A stretch of 64,000 nt of DNA, taken from assembly GCF_009711205.1 (NCBI RefSeq), contig NZ_WMIG01000002.1:186001-250000 (forward strand). Reading direction: 5' to 3'. A program made the position numbers and the translations under genes. Origin of the DNA: Paracoccus litorisediminis. Lineage in GTDB: Bacteria > Pseudomonadota > Alphaproteobacteria > Rhodobacterales > Rhodobacteraceae. Position 1 is the stretch's first letter. Every line of letters begins with the position of its first letter. The notes beneath the pieces are model-generated. The model saw nothing but the letters and a program-made list of their open reading frames with translations, made no database searches and was not told the origin of the DNA. Shown here one piece after another: positions 1 to 16,480 of the stretch.

Positions 1-1257
1 GAAGGTCATGGTTTCCAGAACCACCGGGTTCGACGGATCGCAAAGCGTGTCGCCCGTGGTGGTGTCTTTCAGACCGGCCAGCGCGATGATGTCGCCTGCA
101 AAGGCTTCTTCGATCTCCTCGCGGTTGATCGAGTGCATCATCATCATCCGGCCAACGCGTTCGCGCTTGCCTTTGGTCGAGTTCATCATCTGGTCGCCTT
201 TCTTCAGCACGCCCGAATACAGGCGGGTGAAGGTCAGCGAGCCGACGAAGGGGTCGTTCATGATCTTGAACGCGAGGCCCGAGAAGGGCTGCGCGTCATC
301 AGCGCGACGCTCGATGTTACGCGTTTCCGTCTCATCGCCCGGAAGGAAGCCCATGTAGGCGGGCACGTCCAGCGGCGAGGGCAGGAAGTCGATGACCGAG
401 TTGAGCAGAGGCTGAACGCCTTTGTTCTTGAACGCCGAGCCAGCGGTGACCGGGAAGAACGACAGCGACAGCGTGCCCTTGCGGATCAGACCGCGCAGGG
501 TGGCTTCGTCGGGCTCGTTGCCTTCCAGATAGGCTTCCATGGCAACATCGTCTTGCTCGACGGCAAGCTCGATCATGTTGCCACGCCATTCGTCGGCCAG
601 ATCTTGCAGTTCTTCGCGGATCGGTTGACGAACCCAGCTCGCGCCGAGGTCTTCGCCTTTATAGACCCACTCTTCCATCTTGATCAGGTCGACGATGCCT
701 TCCAGCTTGTCCTCGGCGCCGATCGGGAAAGCGATCGGGCACGGGATGCCACCGGTACGGTCCTTGATCATCTTCACGCAGTTGAAGAAGTCAGCGCCGA
801 TCTTGTCCATCTTGTTGACGAACACGATCCGCGGAACCTTGTAACGGTCAGCCTGGCGCCACACGGTCTCGGTCTGCGGTTCAACGCCAGCGTTGGCGTC
901 GAGAAGGCAGATCGCACCGTCAAGCACGGCCAGCGAACGCTCTACTTCGATGGTGAAGTCGACGTGGCCGGGGGTGTCGATGATGTTGAAGCGGTACTTC
1001 GTGTCCGAGGTGCCTTCGGTGGTCGGATCTTCCTGGCGCTGCCAGAAAGTGGTCGTCGCAGCCGAGGTAATGGTGATGCCCCGCTCCTGCTCCTGCTCCA
1101 TCCAGTCCATGGTCGCGGCGCCGTCGTGGACTTCGCCGATCTTATGGGACTTGCCGGTGTAGTAGAGGATGCGTTCCGTCGTCGTGGTCTTACCCGCGTC
1201 GATGTGGGCCATGATCCCGAAGTTGCGGTAACGCTGGAGCGGATATTCCCGTGCCAT
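1..1257 (-). CDS. fusA: Elongation factor G, N-terminal 419 residues (cut by window edge)
   Basis: EF-G is the ribosomal translocase GTPase of the cytoplasm. The frame starts at an ATG at 1257 and stays open to the left edge, giving 419 of the usual ~700 residues. The GTPase domain is complete: G1 AHIDAGKT at residues 17-24, the switch region with EQERGITI at about 55-62, G3 DTPGH at 94-98 and G4 NKMD at 148-151, followed by domain II. The translocation domains III-V lie outside. It follows rpsG by 12 bases in the classical rpsL-rpsG-fusA (str) operon and should share the promoter at 2330-2358. Nothing suggests damage; the truncation is only the window boundary. Confidence 0.97.
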   Translation of the reverse strand, partial: MAREYPLQRYRNFGIMAHIDAGKTTTTERILYYTGKSHKIGEVHDGAATMDWMEQEQERGITITSAATTTFWQRQEDPTTEGTSDTKYRFNIIDTPGHVDFTIEVERSLAVLDGAICLLDANAGVEPQTETVWRQADRYKVPRIVFVNKMDKIGADFFNCVKMIKDRTGGIPCPIAFPIGAEDKLEGIVDLIKMEEWVYKGEDLGASWVRQPIREELQDLADEWRGNMIELAVEQDDVAMEAYLEGNEPDEATLRGLIRKGTLSLSFFPVTAGSAFKNKGVQPLLNSVIDFLPSPLDVPAYMGFLPGDETETRNIERRADDAQPFSGLAFKIMNDPFVGSLTFTRLYSGVLKKGDQMMNSTKGKRERVGRMMMMHSINREEIEEAFAGDIIALAGLKDTTTGDTLCDPSNPVVLETMTF

Positions 1258-1269
1258 GATGCTATTCCC

Positions 1270-1740
1270 TTACCAGCGGTAGTGGCTGAACGCTTTGTTG
1301 GCGTCGGCCATCTTGTGGGTGTCTTCGCGTTTCTTGACAGCGGTGCCGCGGCCGTTGACGGCATCGGCCAGCTCGCCCGCGAGGCGCTCTTCCATGGTGT
1401 GTTCGTTGCGGTTCTTGGCCGCAGTGATCAGCCAGCGGATCGCCAGCGCTTCACGGCGGGTCGGGCGAACCTCGACCGGAACCTGGTAGGTCGCACCACC
1501 GACGCGGCGCGAACGCACTTCGACGGAGGGCTTAACATTGTCGAGGGCTTCGTGGAAGACTTCGACCGGCTCGCGCTTCAGCTTGCCTTGAACGCGTTCA
1601 AGGGCGCTGTAAACGATGCGCTCGGCGACCGATTTCTTACCGTCAACCATCAGGTTGTTCATGAACTTGGTCAGCACACGATCGCCATACTTGGCGTCAG
1701 GCAGAACTTCGCGCTTCTCAGCGGCGTGACGACGGGACAT
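1270..1740 (-). CDS. rpsG: 30S ribosomal protein S7
   Basis: S7 nucleates folding of the 3' domain of 16S rRNA and contacts the mRNA exit/E-site. The 156-residue product has the family length and the usual start [15 protein letters not shown], the [18 protein letters not shown] segment (about residues 25-42) and the conserved [14 protein letters not shown] loop. It is the second gene of the str operon, 12 bases after rpsL and 12 before fusA. In E. coli S7 represses its own operon; I see no specific operator here and do not claim that mechanism for this organism. Confidence 0.98.
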   Translation of the reverse strand: MSRRHAAEKREVLPDAKYGDRVLTKFMNNLMVDGKKSVAERIVYSALERVQGKLKREPVEVFHEALDNVKPSVEVRSRRVGGATYQVPVEVRPTRREALAIRWLITAAKNRNEHTMEERLAGELADAVNGRGTAVKKREDTHKMADANKAFSHYRW

Positions 1741-1752
1741 TGATGCCTCTCC

Positions 1753-2124
1753 TTACTTCGGACGCTTCGCGCCGTATTTCGAACGGCGTTGACGACGATC
1801 TTTGACGCCCTGGGTATCCAGCACACCGCGCAGGATGTGGTAACGGACACCCGGAAGGTCTTTTACACGGCCGCCACGGATCAGCACGACGCTGTGTTCC
1901 TGGAGGTTGTGCTTTTCGCCCGGGATGTAGGAGATGACCTCGAAGCCATTCGTCAGACGCACTTTGGCGACTTTACGCATAGCGGAGTTCGGTTTCTTCG
2001 GCGTGGTGGTGTACACACGCGTGCATACGCCGCGCTTCTGCGGGCACCCTTGCAGGTGCTGCGACTTCGAGCGCTGCACTTTCGGCTGCCGCGGTTTGCG
2101 GATCAGCTGTTGGATCGTCGGCAT
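1753..2124 (-). CDS. rpsL: 30S ribosomal protein S12
   Basis: S12 sits at the decoding centre and controls translational accuracy. I place the start at the ATG at 2124 ([13 protein letters not shown]), giving the standard 123 residues; the frame is open further upstream, but that extension resembles no S12. The motif [11 protein letters not shown] carries lysine at position 43 and [13 protein letters not shown] carries lysine 88. Both are the wild-type residues at the two classical streptomycin-resistance positions, so the allele looks streptomycin sensitive. It is the first gene of the str operon, with a sigma70-type promoter about 200 bases upstream. Confidence 0.98.
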   Translation of the reverse strand: MPTIQQLIRKPRQPKVQRSKSQHLQGCPQKRGVCTRVYTTTPKKPNSAMRKVAKVRLTNGFEVISYIPGEKHNLQEHSVVLIRGGRVKDLPGVRYHILRGVLDTQGVKDRRQRRSKYGAKRPK

Positions 2125-2329
2125 TCGGTTCCCCGTCTTGCTTTCGTCAATACTCGCAGCAAAATTGCTGCGCCACTTCTCGACGGCGTAACGCGCCCAT
2201 CGCGAAACGCCACGACCCATCACATCCCATGCGGGAGGATGGGTTCAGTTCCAGAGGATCGGGGCTTACGCCCGGATCTTGACCAAATATAGGTTCTGGG
2301 CACCAGGCAGGATTCTGCCGGGTGTGCGG

Positions 2330-2358
2330 CGTATAGGGGGAATCGCGGGGTGAGTCAA
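2330..2358 (-). promoter_or_regulatory. Sigma70-type promoter of the rpsL-rpsG-fusA operon
   Basis: On the minus strand TTGACT (2353-2358) is followed after exactly 17 bases by TATACG (2330-2335), a near-consensus pair for the housekeeping sigma factor. It points at rpsL and leaves an untranslated leader of about 200 bases (2125-2325) in which I see no other gene. The fit and the position at the head of a strongly expressed operon make this the clearest promoter of the window. Confidence 0.75.
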
Positions 2359-2368
2359 CAGCCGCCCC

Positions 2369-3217
2369 CTATTGCCCCCAGCGCGGTCGCGCCGCGCCCG
2401 GCAAGCCAAAGGCACGGGCCGCGTCATCAAGGCTGGTCAGGTCGATGCGGAAGCGCTCAGCCAGGACCTTATGCCACTGAGCATCCTGATCCGGCAATGG
2501 ATATCCGGCACCAATCGCCCCGGAATCATTGTCGTGATTAAGAAAACGCACAAACATCGCCTTATCGCACATCGTGACGCCGGGCATCGACAGCCCGATC
2601 TTAAAATGCGGGAAATGTATGGCGGTTTGCGGCGCATCAGGCGGCAAATAGGCCGTCAGCCCGACGCTGGCATTGTGGATGACCCGCTGCTGAACCTCGA
2701 TCCCGCGCTGTGTCGCCTTCAGCACCAACCCGCGCGAATAGTCGCAAGACAGCTTGCGTCCTTGCTGCCATAGCGGCCGCATGGCGGCAAAATCCCCGCG
2801 CGCATGGGAGATATAGTCGATGGCGACCGCATCATCATCATCCTGACGGAAATGGCCCACGACATCGGCATCCGTCTCGACATGAGGACGGATCGCGGCA
2901 AGGCAGGCCGCCAGATGCATCTCCATAGGCGGGATCAACGCCAGCCGGAACTGTGGCGCGATCTCGGTCAATTCTCGCAGACGCGAAAGATAGGGATCGG
3001 GCAGGTCCGGCCCGGTCATCAGCACCAGTGTGAAATCGGGATCGGTCTGGGCCAGCAGACCGGGCAAGGTGATGTTCTCGAACCAGAACCAACGCCGCGC
3101 CAGTCGCTCGGGATCATAGAGGAACGCACGCCGCTCCTCGATGCTGGTATGGGTAACCTGAAAACCCCGCCCGCCCAGATAGGAAAACCGGCACAGGCCA
3201 AGCATCTGAACCCGCAT
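2369..3217 (-). CDS. Putative rhamnosyltransferase / glycosyltransferase (PF11316-like)
   Basis: The 282-residue product resembles the rhamnosyl-transferase-like proteins frequent in Rhodobacteraceae. Visible marks are MLGLCRFSYLG at the start, LVLMTGPDLPDPYLSRL around residue 65, and the acidic block FRQDDDDAVAIDYI (about 125), which I infer to be the nucleotide-sugar/metal-binding DXD-type site. The ATG at 3217 overlaps the TGA of the upstream exporter by one base (TGATG), so translation is probably coupled; longer upstream starts lie inside the exporter and are unlikely. It would act in the cytoplasm on a surface polysaccharide or glycolipid. The acceptor is unknown, and the rhamnose specificity is only a family name. 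Confidence 0.72.
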   Translation of the reverse strand: MRVQMLGLCRFSYLGGRGFQVTHTSIEERRAFLYDPERLARRWFWFENITLPGLLAQTDPDFTLVLMTGPDLPDPYLSRLRELTEIAPQFRLALIPPMEMHLAACLAAIRPHVETDADVVGHFRQDDDDAVAIDYISHARGDFAAMRPLWQQGRKLSCDYSRGLVLKATQRGIEVQQRVIHNASVGLTAYLPPDAPQTAIHFPHFKIGLSMPGVTMCDKAMFVRFLNHDNDSGAIGAGYPLPDQDAQWHKVLAERFRIDLTSLDDAARAFGLPGAARPRWGQ

Positions 3218-4089
3218 CACCCTGCCTTCCGCAACTGCCGCTCGCGCAGGATGGAATAAAGTCCCGCGCCCACGACCAGCGCCGATCCGACCCAGGTCCA
3301 CAGATCCGGCCATTCGCCAAAGAATGCCAACCCCAACCCGATCGCCCATAGCAGCGAGGTGTAGCGGAACGGCGCAACGAATGAGACCTCACCCACCCGC
3401 ATCGCTGCGACGGCGGTGAAATAGCCCACGGTCAGCAGGGTCGCCGCCCCGGCCAGCAGGCCAATCTCACCGACATTTGGCATGCGCCATTCCTCTCCGA
3501 TCCCCATGACCAGCCCCGACAGCGTCACCAGCAACGCGGCGTGAAAGGCGATGGTCGAACTGTCCACCTGCACCGAGAACAGCCGCGTCGCAATATCGCG
3601 CACCACGATCAGCCCCATCGCCGCCAGTGCGACAATCGACCACAGATCGAACGCGCTGCTTCCGGGTCGCAGGATCACCAGCACACCGGCGAAGCCCACC
3701 CCGATCGCCCCCATCCGACGCCAGCCCAGCCGTTCGCGAAACACCAGCGCTGCCGCCAGCGTCACCGCCAGGGGCAGCGCCTGCATGATCGCCGACAGAT
3801 CGGCCAACGCCATCTGCCGCAGCGCCAGCAGATAAAGCAGGGTCGAGATGATATCCGCCGCGCCGCGCAGCACCAGCGGCCCGATGTCATGGCGCGGCAC
3901 CGTCACCACCAGCGGCTTGCGCTTCAAAGCGGACAGCAACAGCATGAAGATCAGCACCAACCCGCCCCGGATTGCCACCGATTCATATAGCGGCAACTCC
4001 CGCGTCACTGTCTTCATCAGGGAATCGTTGCAGGTGAATGCCGCCATGCACAGGACCATGAACAATGTCCCGCGCAGATTGGCAGCCAT
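3217..4089 (-). CDS. EamA/DMT-family inner-membrane exporter
   Basis: The start chosen at 4089 (MAANLRGTLFMVLCMAAF) yields 290 residues, normal for a ten-helix drug/metabolite transporter with two EamA repeats. Repeated hydrophobic segments run along the whole chain, and the first half carries the typical SAIMQALPLAVTLAAALVFRERLGWRR stretch (first 20 residues: SAIMQALPLAVTLAAALVFR). The substrate cannot be read from sequence. The gene shares a TGATG junction with the glycosyltransferase gene that follows, and the two form a short cassette between rpoC and rpsL, where most relatives have none. No signature supports a more specific name. Confidence 0.85.
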   Translation of the reverse strand: MAANLRGTLFMVLCMAAFTCNDSLMKTVTRELPLYESVAIRGGLVLIFMLLLSALKRKPLVVTVPRHDIGPLVLRGAADIISTLLYLLALRQMALADLSAIMQALPLAVTLAAALVFRERLGWRRMGAIGVGFAGVLVILRPGSSAFDLWSIVALAAMGLIVVRDIATRLFSVQVDSSTIAFHAALLVTLSGLVMGIGEEWRMPNVGEIGLLAGAATLLTVGYFTAVAAMRVGEVSFVAPFRYTSLLWAIGLGLAFFGEWPDLWTWVGSALVVGAGLYSILRERQLRKAG

Positions 4090-4314
4090 GTCCGAATGCC
4101 CCTGCGGATGCAGCGACACGGGCGCGACCCGACGAAATGACGAGATGAGTGGCGAGCGCATTCTGTCCCCGGAAACCCCAGGACAAGGGTTAAGCATGCC
4201 CGCTCGCAAAAGCCAGCACGGCCTTCCATACATCCGGAACTTCTGCCGCGACGCGTCGCCCGGCGTTTTCACCGTTTCCTAAATACCCCTGCAGCAGCGG
4301 TCACCGCCCAATGG

Positions 4315-4343
4315 AAAAGGCCCGGCGCAATGCCGGGCCTTTC
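4315..4343 (-). terminator. Rho-independent terminator after rpoC
   Basis: On the minus strand GGCCCGGC, a short loop and GCCGGGCC are followed by TTTTCC, about 20 bases beyond the rpoC stop codon. This is a conventional intrinsic terminator that closes the rplJL-rpoBC transcript before the DMT exporter cassette. Confidence 0.85.
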
Positions 4344-4362
4344 CTGTGTCATGTTGCAGCGA

Positions 4363-8571
<4,209 letters not shown>

Positions 8572-8616
8572 TTTCAAATCCTAATGAGGGGCGCGGGGGA
8601 TGGGTGACGTGCTCCC

Positions 8617-8642
8617 GTAGGGTGCGCTTAAGCGCACCCTAC
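8617..8642. repeat. Perfect 26-bp palindrome in the rpoB-rpoC spacer
   Basis: The arm GTAGGGTGCGC, centre TTAA and arm GCGCACCCTAC form a perfect 26-bp inverted repeat. Two diverged copies occur in tandem at 22941-22966 and 22977-23002 beside tuf, so this is a dispersed element and not a chance hairpin. On the transcript it would form a stem without a U tract, so simple termination between rpoB and rpoC is unlikely. Possible roles are RNA processing or stabilisation, or a REP-like mobile palindrome. The function is not known to me. Confidence 0.8.
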
Positions 8643-8652
8643 GAGGGTGACG

Positions 8653-12801
<4,149 letters not shown>

Positions 12802-12985
12802 AGAGGGTCTAACCTTTCGTCTTTCGCTTGCAGCGGTCGTCGGGGCCCGACCGGCGCAAGGCGGCGAATGAGGGGCGGGGTTCCATTCGTGCCTCGCGTC
12901 CCACCGCGCGGCTCCCGAACCCCGAACATGCCCTGAAGGAAGGTCTCCTGCGATTTCTTCCGAAACCGTCCTTCAAGACAGGTTC

Positions 12986-13015
12986 GGCAGGGACCGGGAA
13001 AGCCCGGACCCTGCC
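12986..13015 (-). promoter_or_regulatory. Strong hairpin in the rplL-rpoB gap (attenuator or RNase processing site)
   Basis: The arms GGCAGGGACCGGG and CCCGGACCCTGCC pair at 12 of 13 positions around a four-base loop. No U tract follows, so it is not a classical terminator. In E. coli the rplL-rpoB gap holds an attenuator and an RNase III site; position and strength suggest an equivalent here, by analogy only. The rest of the 250-base gap (12802-13051) shows no gene. Confidence 0.5.
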
Positions 13016-13051
13016 CATTTCATCCGAAATGAATCGGCCTGTTAAGGCCAA

Positions 13052-13423
13052 TTACTTCAGCTCGACCTTGGCGCCAGCCGCTTCGAGCTTTTTCTTCATT
13101 TCTTCGGCGTCGGCTTTCGAAGCGCCTTCTTTGACTTTGCCACCGGCTTCGACCAGGTCTTTGGCTTCTTTCAGGCCCAGACCGGTGATGCCGCGAACTT
13201 CTTTGATCACGTTGATCTTGTTCGCGCCGGCGTCAACCAGGACGACGTCGAATTCGGTTTTCTCTTCAACTGCTTCAGCAGCTGCAGCCGGACCGGCAAC
13301 CATGACGGCGCCACCAGCAGCCGGCTCGATGCCGTATTCGTCTTTCAGGATGGTTTTCAGTTCCTGGGCTTGCAGCAGGGTCAGGCCCACGATTTCTTCG
13401 GCGAGTTTTTTCAGATCAGCCAT
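13052..13423 (-). CDS. rplL: 50S ribosomal protein L7/L12
   Basis: L7/L12 forms the flexible ribosomal stalk that recruits translation GTPases. The product has 123 residues. An N-terminal dimerisation helix ([20 protein letters not shown]) is followed by a hinge rich in alanine and glycine at about residues 36-55 and the C-terminal domain ending [17 protein letters not shown], with the conserved [20 protein letters not shown] helix. It follows rplJ by 65 bases. Codon choice is very restricted, as expected for one of the most abundant proteins. Confidence 0.98.
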   Translation of the reverse strand: MADLKKLAEEIVGLTLLQAQELKTILKDEYGIEPAAGGAVMVAGPAAAAEAVEEKTEFDVVLVDAGANKINVIKEVRGITGLGLKEAKDLVEAGGKVKEGASKADAEEMKKKLEAAGAKVELK

Positions 13424-13488
13424 TTTTCCGTTCTTTCACTAAATGTTCCAACGATGGGTGTTCGACCCTACGAGGGAATGGGTTTGCC

Positions 13489-14004
13489 TTAAGCGGCCTC
13501 ACGCTCTTCCAGAGTCGTGAGGATGCTCGCGATGTTGCTGGCAGGTGCGCCGATCGCGCCCGCGATGTTCGAAGCAGGGGCACCGATGCAGGACACGATC
13601 GAAGCGATAAGCTCTTCACGCGACGGCATCTGGGCCACGGCTTTCACACCAGCCGGGTCAAGGGCCGTGTCACCCATCGCACCGCCCAGGATCACGAACT
13701 TGTCGTTAGCCTTGGCGTATTTATCCGCGATCCGGGCAGCAGCCACGGGATCTTCGGAATAGGCGAGCACGGTCATACCCGTCAGATAGTCGGCGATGCT
13801 TGCGCAAGGCTTTCCATCCAGGGCGATCTTGGCGAGCCTGTTCTTGGCAACGCGAACGGACCCGCCAGCTTCACGCATTTGCGCGCGCAGGTCCTGCATT
13901 TGGGCAACCGTCATTCCTTCGTAGTGGGCAACCACCACGACGCCAGAGGCTTCAAAGATTTGGCCGAGTTCATCGACCAGCTGCTCTTTTTGCGCTCTAT
14001 CCAC
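13489..14004 (-). CDS. rplJ: 50S ribosomal protein L10
   Basis: L10 anchors the L7/L12 stalk on 23S rRNA. I choose a GTG start at 14004 ([15 protein letters not shown], read as Met) because GGAG lies eight bases upstream and the resulting 171 residues match the family; an extension further upstream is open but unlike L10. The core [20 protein letters not shown] and the L12-binding C-terminal region are intact. The C-terminal part contains a duplicated segment ([11 protein letters not shown] then [11 protein letters not shown]). The 231-base leader contains hairpins consistent with autoregulation by the L10-L12 complex. Confidence 0.96.
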   Translation of the reverse strand: MDRAQKEQLVDELGQIFEASGVVVVAHYEGMTVAQMQDLRAQMREAGGSVRVAKNRLAKIALDGKPCASIADYLTGMTVLAYSEDPVAAARIADKYAKANDKFVILGGAMGDTALDPAGVKAVAQMPSREELIASIVSCIGAPASNIAGAIGAPASNIASILTTLEEREAA

Positions 14005-14235
14005 GGTTTCACTCCAAGTGTGGGGGTTTCCCCCCGGCTCAACTATCCAGCCGCTCGAACAGCGACTGAACCGGTCCGTGACGGTCCAAGATCCCCCGAA
14101 GAAACCTTCGGAAAATGGTCTTGATCCCATCTCAGGAAGGAAATTAAGCAGGTCGCCCTGCACCCTCCGTCTCGGACAGGACGGGGCATCGCTGCCCCGC
14201 CATCCGCCGGATTGCTCCGGCGAAACTCATGCCGC
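14005..14235 (-). promoter_or_regulatory. rplJ leader, probable L10 leader RNA with three hairpins
   Basis: This 231-base spacer between rplA and rplJ holds no gene. Three stems can be read: 14205-14222 (7 bp), 14183-14198 (6 bp), and 14022-14035, which on the minus strand is GGGGG-GAAA-CCCCC with a GNRA loop ending just before the rplJ ribosome-binding site. In many bacteria L10-L12 binds a kink-turn leader here to repress its own synthesis. I infer that function from position and hairpins but have not matched the kink-turn base by base. Confidence 0.5.
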
Positions 14236-14934
14236 TTACTGAGCGGCGGCCGAAGCCAGGTCCAGCGACACGCCCGGACCCATGGTCGAGCTGATCGAGA
14301 CCTTCTTCAGGTAGGTGCCTTTGGCGCCCGACGGCTTCGCACGGTTCACGGCGTCGACGAAAGCGCGGATGTTCTCGGCCAGTTTGGCGGCATCGAACGA
14401 AGCCTTACCAACACCAGCGTGAACGACACCGGCTTTTTCAGCCTTGAACTGGACTTCGCCACCCTTGGCAGCTTCGACGGCCGATTTAACGTCCATCGTC
14501 ACCGTGCCGACTTTGGGGTTCGGCATCAGGTTGCGCGGGCCAAGGATTTTGCCCAGACGGCCGACCAGCGGCATCATGTCCGGGGTGGCGATGCAGCGAT
14601 CGAATTCGATCTTGCCCGACTGGATGGTCTCCAGCAGGTCTTCTGCACCGACGATCTCGGCGCCAGCGGCTTTCGCTTCGTCAGCTTTCGGGCCACGAGC
14701 GAAGACAGCGACGCGAACGTGCTTGCCCGTGCCGTTCGGCAGGGTGACAACGCCACGAACCATCTGGTCGGCGTGACGCGGGTCGACGCCCAGGTTCAGC
14801 GCGATTTCAACGGTTTCGTCGAATTTCGCTTTGACGTTGGCCTTCACCAGCGCGACAGCTTCTTCAACCGAAAGAGCCGATTTGCCTTCGAAAGCGGCGC
14901 GAGCGGCGGCTTTGTTTTTCGAGACTTTTGCCAT
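14236..14934 (-). CDS. rplA: 50S ribosomal protein L1
   Basis: L1 forms the mobile L1 stalk that handles E-site tRNA. The product has 232 residues, the family length, beginning [18 protein letters not shown]. It contains [20 protein letters not shown] (about residues 68-87) and the signature region [19 protein letters not shown] (about 122-140). It starts three bases after the rplK stop, so the two are one translational unit. L1 usually represses the L11-L1 operon by binding its leader; no such site was identified here. Confidence 0.98.
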   Translation of the reverse strand: MAKVSKNKAAARAAFEGKSALSVEEAVALVKANVKAKFDETVEIALNLGVDPRHADQMVRGVVTLPNGTGKHVRVAVFARGPKADEAKAAGAEIVGAEDLLETIQSGKIEFDRCIATPDMMPLVGRLGKILGPRNLMPNPKVGTVTMDVKSAVEAAKGGEVQFKAEKAGVVHAGVGKASFDAAKLAENIRAFVDAVNRAKPSGAKGTYLKKVSISSTMGPGVSLDLASAAAQ

Positions 14935-14937
14935 GAC

Positions 14938-15390
14938 TTAGCCTTTCACCTCGATACCGATCGAACGGGCCGAACCAACGATGATCTGCATCGCGGCTTC
15001 GATATCGTTCGCGGAAAGGTCCTTCATCTTGGCTTCGGCGATCTCGCGAACTTGTTTCGCGGTCACGGTGCCTGCGACCGTGCGGCCGGGTTTGTCCGAA
15101 CCCTTGGCGCGGTTGCGCTTGCCGACCGGCTTCAGGCCAGCGGCTTTCTTCAGCAGGAACGAGGCCGGAGCGGTCTTCGTTTCGAAGGTGAAGGATTTAT
15201 CGGCGTAATAGGTGATCACGACCGGAACCGGCGAACCGGGTTCCATTTCCTGCGTCTTGGCGTTGAACGCCTTGCAGAATTCCATGATGTTGATGCCGCG
15301 CTGACCCAGTGCGGGGCCGACCGGCGGGGACGGGTTGGCTTGACCCGCCTTGATTTGCAGCTTGAGGCTGCCGACAACTTTCTTGGCCAT
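14938..15390 (-). CDS. rplK: 50S ribosomal protein L11
   Basis: L11 binds the GTPase-associated centre of 23S rRNA together with L10/L12. The 150-residue product starts [20 protein letters not shown] and keeps the proline-rich [24 protein letters not shown] segment (first part [19 protein letters not shown]) and the C-terminal rRNA-binding domain ending [24 protein letters not shown] lies just upstream of the ATG. It is the head of the rplKA pair, 73 bases after nusG, and is probably co-transcribed with nusG since no convincing promoter is visible in that gap. Confidence 0.98.
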   Translation of the reverse strand: MAKKVVGSLKLQIKAGQANPSPPVGPALGQRGINIMEFCKAFNAKTQEMEPGSPVPVVITYYADKSFTFETKTAPASFLLKKAAGLKPVGKRNRAKGSDKPGRTVAGTVTAKQVREIAEAKMKDLSANDIEAAMQIIVGSARSIGIEVKG

Positions 15391-15463
15391 CTGGCCTTCT
15401 CCTTATCATCACGCCCTTGCGGGCAGACTTAGCGGTTCGACGGCTTGCGCCTCCCGCATGACA

Positions 15464-16003
15464 TCACGCGGTCTTGGAGACCTGCGTGAATTCCAGCTCG
15501 ACCGGCGTCGGCCGGCCAAAGATCGAAACGGTGACCTTGATGCGGCTCGAGACCTCATCCACCTCTTCGACCATCCCCGAGAAGCCCTCGAAGGGCCCGT
15601 CGGTCACGTTCACCTTCTCGCCCACATCGAAGCGGATCAGGTTGCGCGGTGCAACCTCGACCCCACCCTCGCCGGTGCGATGCAGAATCGTGTTCACCTC
15701 TTCGTCGCGCATCGGCATCGGCTTGCCATGCGCACCAAGGAAACCCGTCACTCGGTTGATCGAGTTGACCAGGTGGTAGGTCCGGTCCGACAGATCCATG
15801 TGAACCAGCACATAGCCCGGCATGAAGCGGCGCTCAGAGGTCACCTTCTTGCCGCGACGGATCTCGATCACCTCTTCGGTGGGGACCAGAACCTCGTCGA
15901 TCTCGTCCTCGAGACCCTTTTCAGCAGCAGCCTGGCGAATCGCCTCAGCGACCTTCTTCTCAAAGTTCGACAGGACGCTGACCGAATACCAACGCTTTGC
16001 CAT
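15464..16003 (-). CDS. nusG: Transcription termination/antitermination factor NusG
   Basis: NusG binds the polymerase clamp, suppresses pausing and couples transcription to ribosomes or Rho. The 179-residue product has the NGN domain (MAKRWYSVSVLSNFEKKVAE; RRFMPGYVLVHMDLSDRTYH at about residues 58-77) and a C-terminal KOW domain with VGEKVNVTDGPFEGFSGMVE at about 127-146. Length and order are canonical. The spacer to secE is unusually long (192 bases) and carries a promoter-like pair at 16163-16191, so nusG may be transcribed independently of secE. Confidence 0.98.
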   Translation of the reverse strand: MAKRWYSVSVLSNFEKKVAEAIRQAAAEKGLEDEIDEVLVPTEEVIEIRRGKKVTSERRFMPGYVLVHMDLSDRTYHLVNSINRVTGFLGAHGKPMPMRDEEVNTILHRTGEGGVEVAPRNLIRFDVGEKVNVTDGPFEGFSGMVEEVDEVSSRIKVTVSIFGRPTPVELEFTQVSKTA

Positions 16004-16162
16004 GTCTCGATCGACCCCTGTTTACTCCAGGCCGGCTTGCGCCAGACCCTTCAATTCAAATTCCGCCCAAGAACCAGACGCCATTTCAAACGACACCAGC
16101 TCAAATTGAAATCGGCGCGCACGACCGAATCGATGCACGCCGCGTCACGGGCAGGTCGCAAG

Positions 16163-16191
16163 CACATAGCGCCCCCTGCCCTGTAATGCAA
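16163..16191 (-). promoter_or_regulatory. Promoter-like pair upstream of nusG
   Basis: On the minus strand TTGCAT (16186-16191) precedes TATGTG (16163-16168) with a 17-base spacer. It would give a leader of about 150 bases before nusG. The remainder of the secE-nusG spacer (16004-16195) shows only AT-richer inverted segments and no gene. Confidence 0.5.
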
Positions 16192-16195
16192 GACC

Positions 16196-16390
16196 TCAGC
16201 TACCGACGACGCTCAGGATGCCTGCCAGACCCGACTTGATCGCCAGATCGACAAGAAAAAAGAAGATCGAGGCCAGCGTCGCCATGATCAGAACCATGAT
16301 CGTCGTGGTGACCACCTCACGGCGGGTGGGCCAGCTGATCTTGCCGACTTCGGCGCGCACCTGGCTGATGAACTGGACGGGGTTGGCCAT
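16196..16390 (-). CDS. secE: Preprotein translocase subunit SecE
   Basis: SecE is the small clamp subunit of the SecYEG channel. The 64-residue product starts MANPVQFISQVRAEVGKISW, carries the amphipathic surface helix with ISWPTRREVVTTT (about residues 18-30), and has one transmembrane helix IMVLIMATLASIFFFLVDLA. An ATG at 16408 would add six residues, but GGGATC lies correctly before the 16390 start and the predicted transcript begins only a few bases upstream of 16408, so I prefer 16390. This single-helix form is the usual alphaproteobacterial type. Confidence 0.95.
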   Translation of the reverse strand: MANPVQFISQVRAEVGKISWPTRREVVTTTIMVLIMATLASIFFFLVDLAIKSGLAGILSVVGS

Positions 16391-16417
16391 GTTGATCCCT
16401 TTGGTCATGCAGCGCGT

Positions 16418-16446
16418 CAGATAGACCGGGCGCGGCGGATTTTCAA
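16418..16446 (-). promoter_or_regulatory. Promoter of secE
   Basis: On the minus strand TTGAAA (16441-16446) is separated by 17 bases from TATCTG (16418-16423). Transcription would start near 16411, about 20 bases before the secE ATG at 16390. Confidence 0.6.
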
Positions 16447-16480
16447 GCCGGAACCGGTCCGGGCTTTGCGATTGCCGCTG

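Noticed and set aside
133..1743. Plus-strand open frame of 536 codons opposite fusA and rpsG
   Set aside because: It mirrors the genuine minus-strand genes codon by codon; high GC at third positions suppresses stops on the opposite strand. The translation resembles no known protein.
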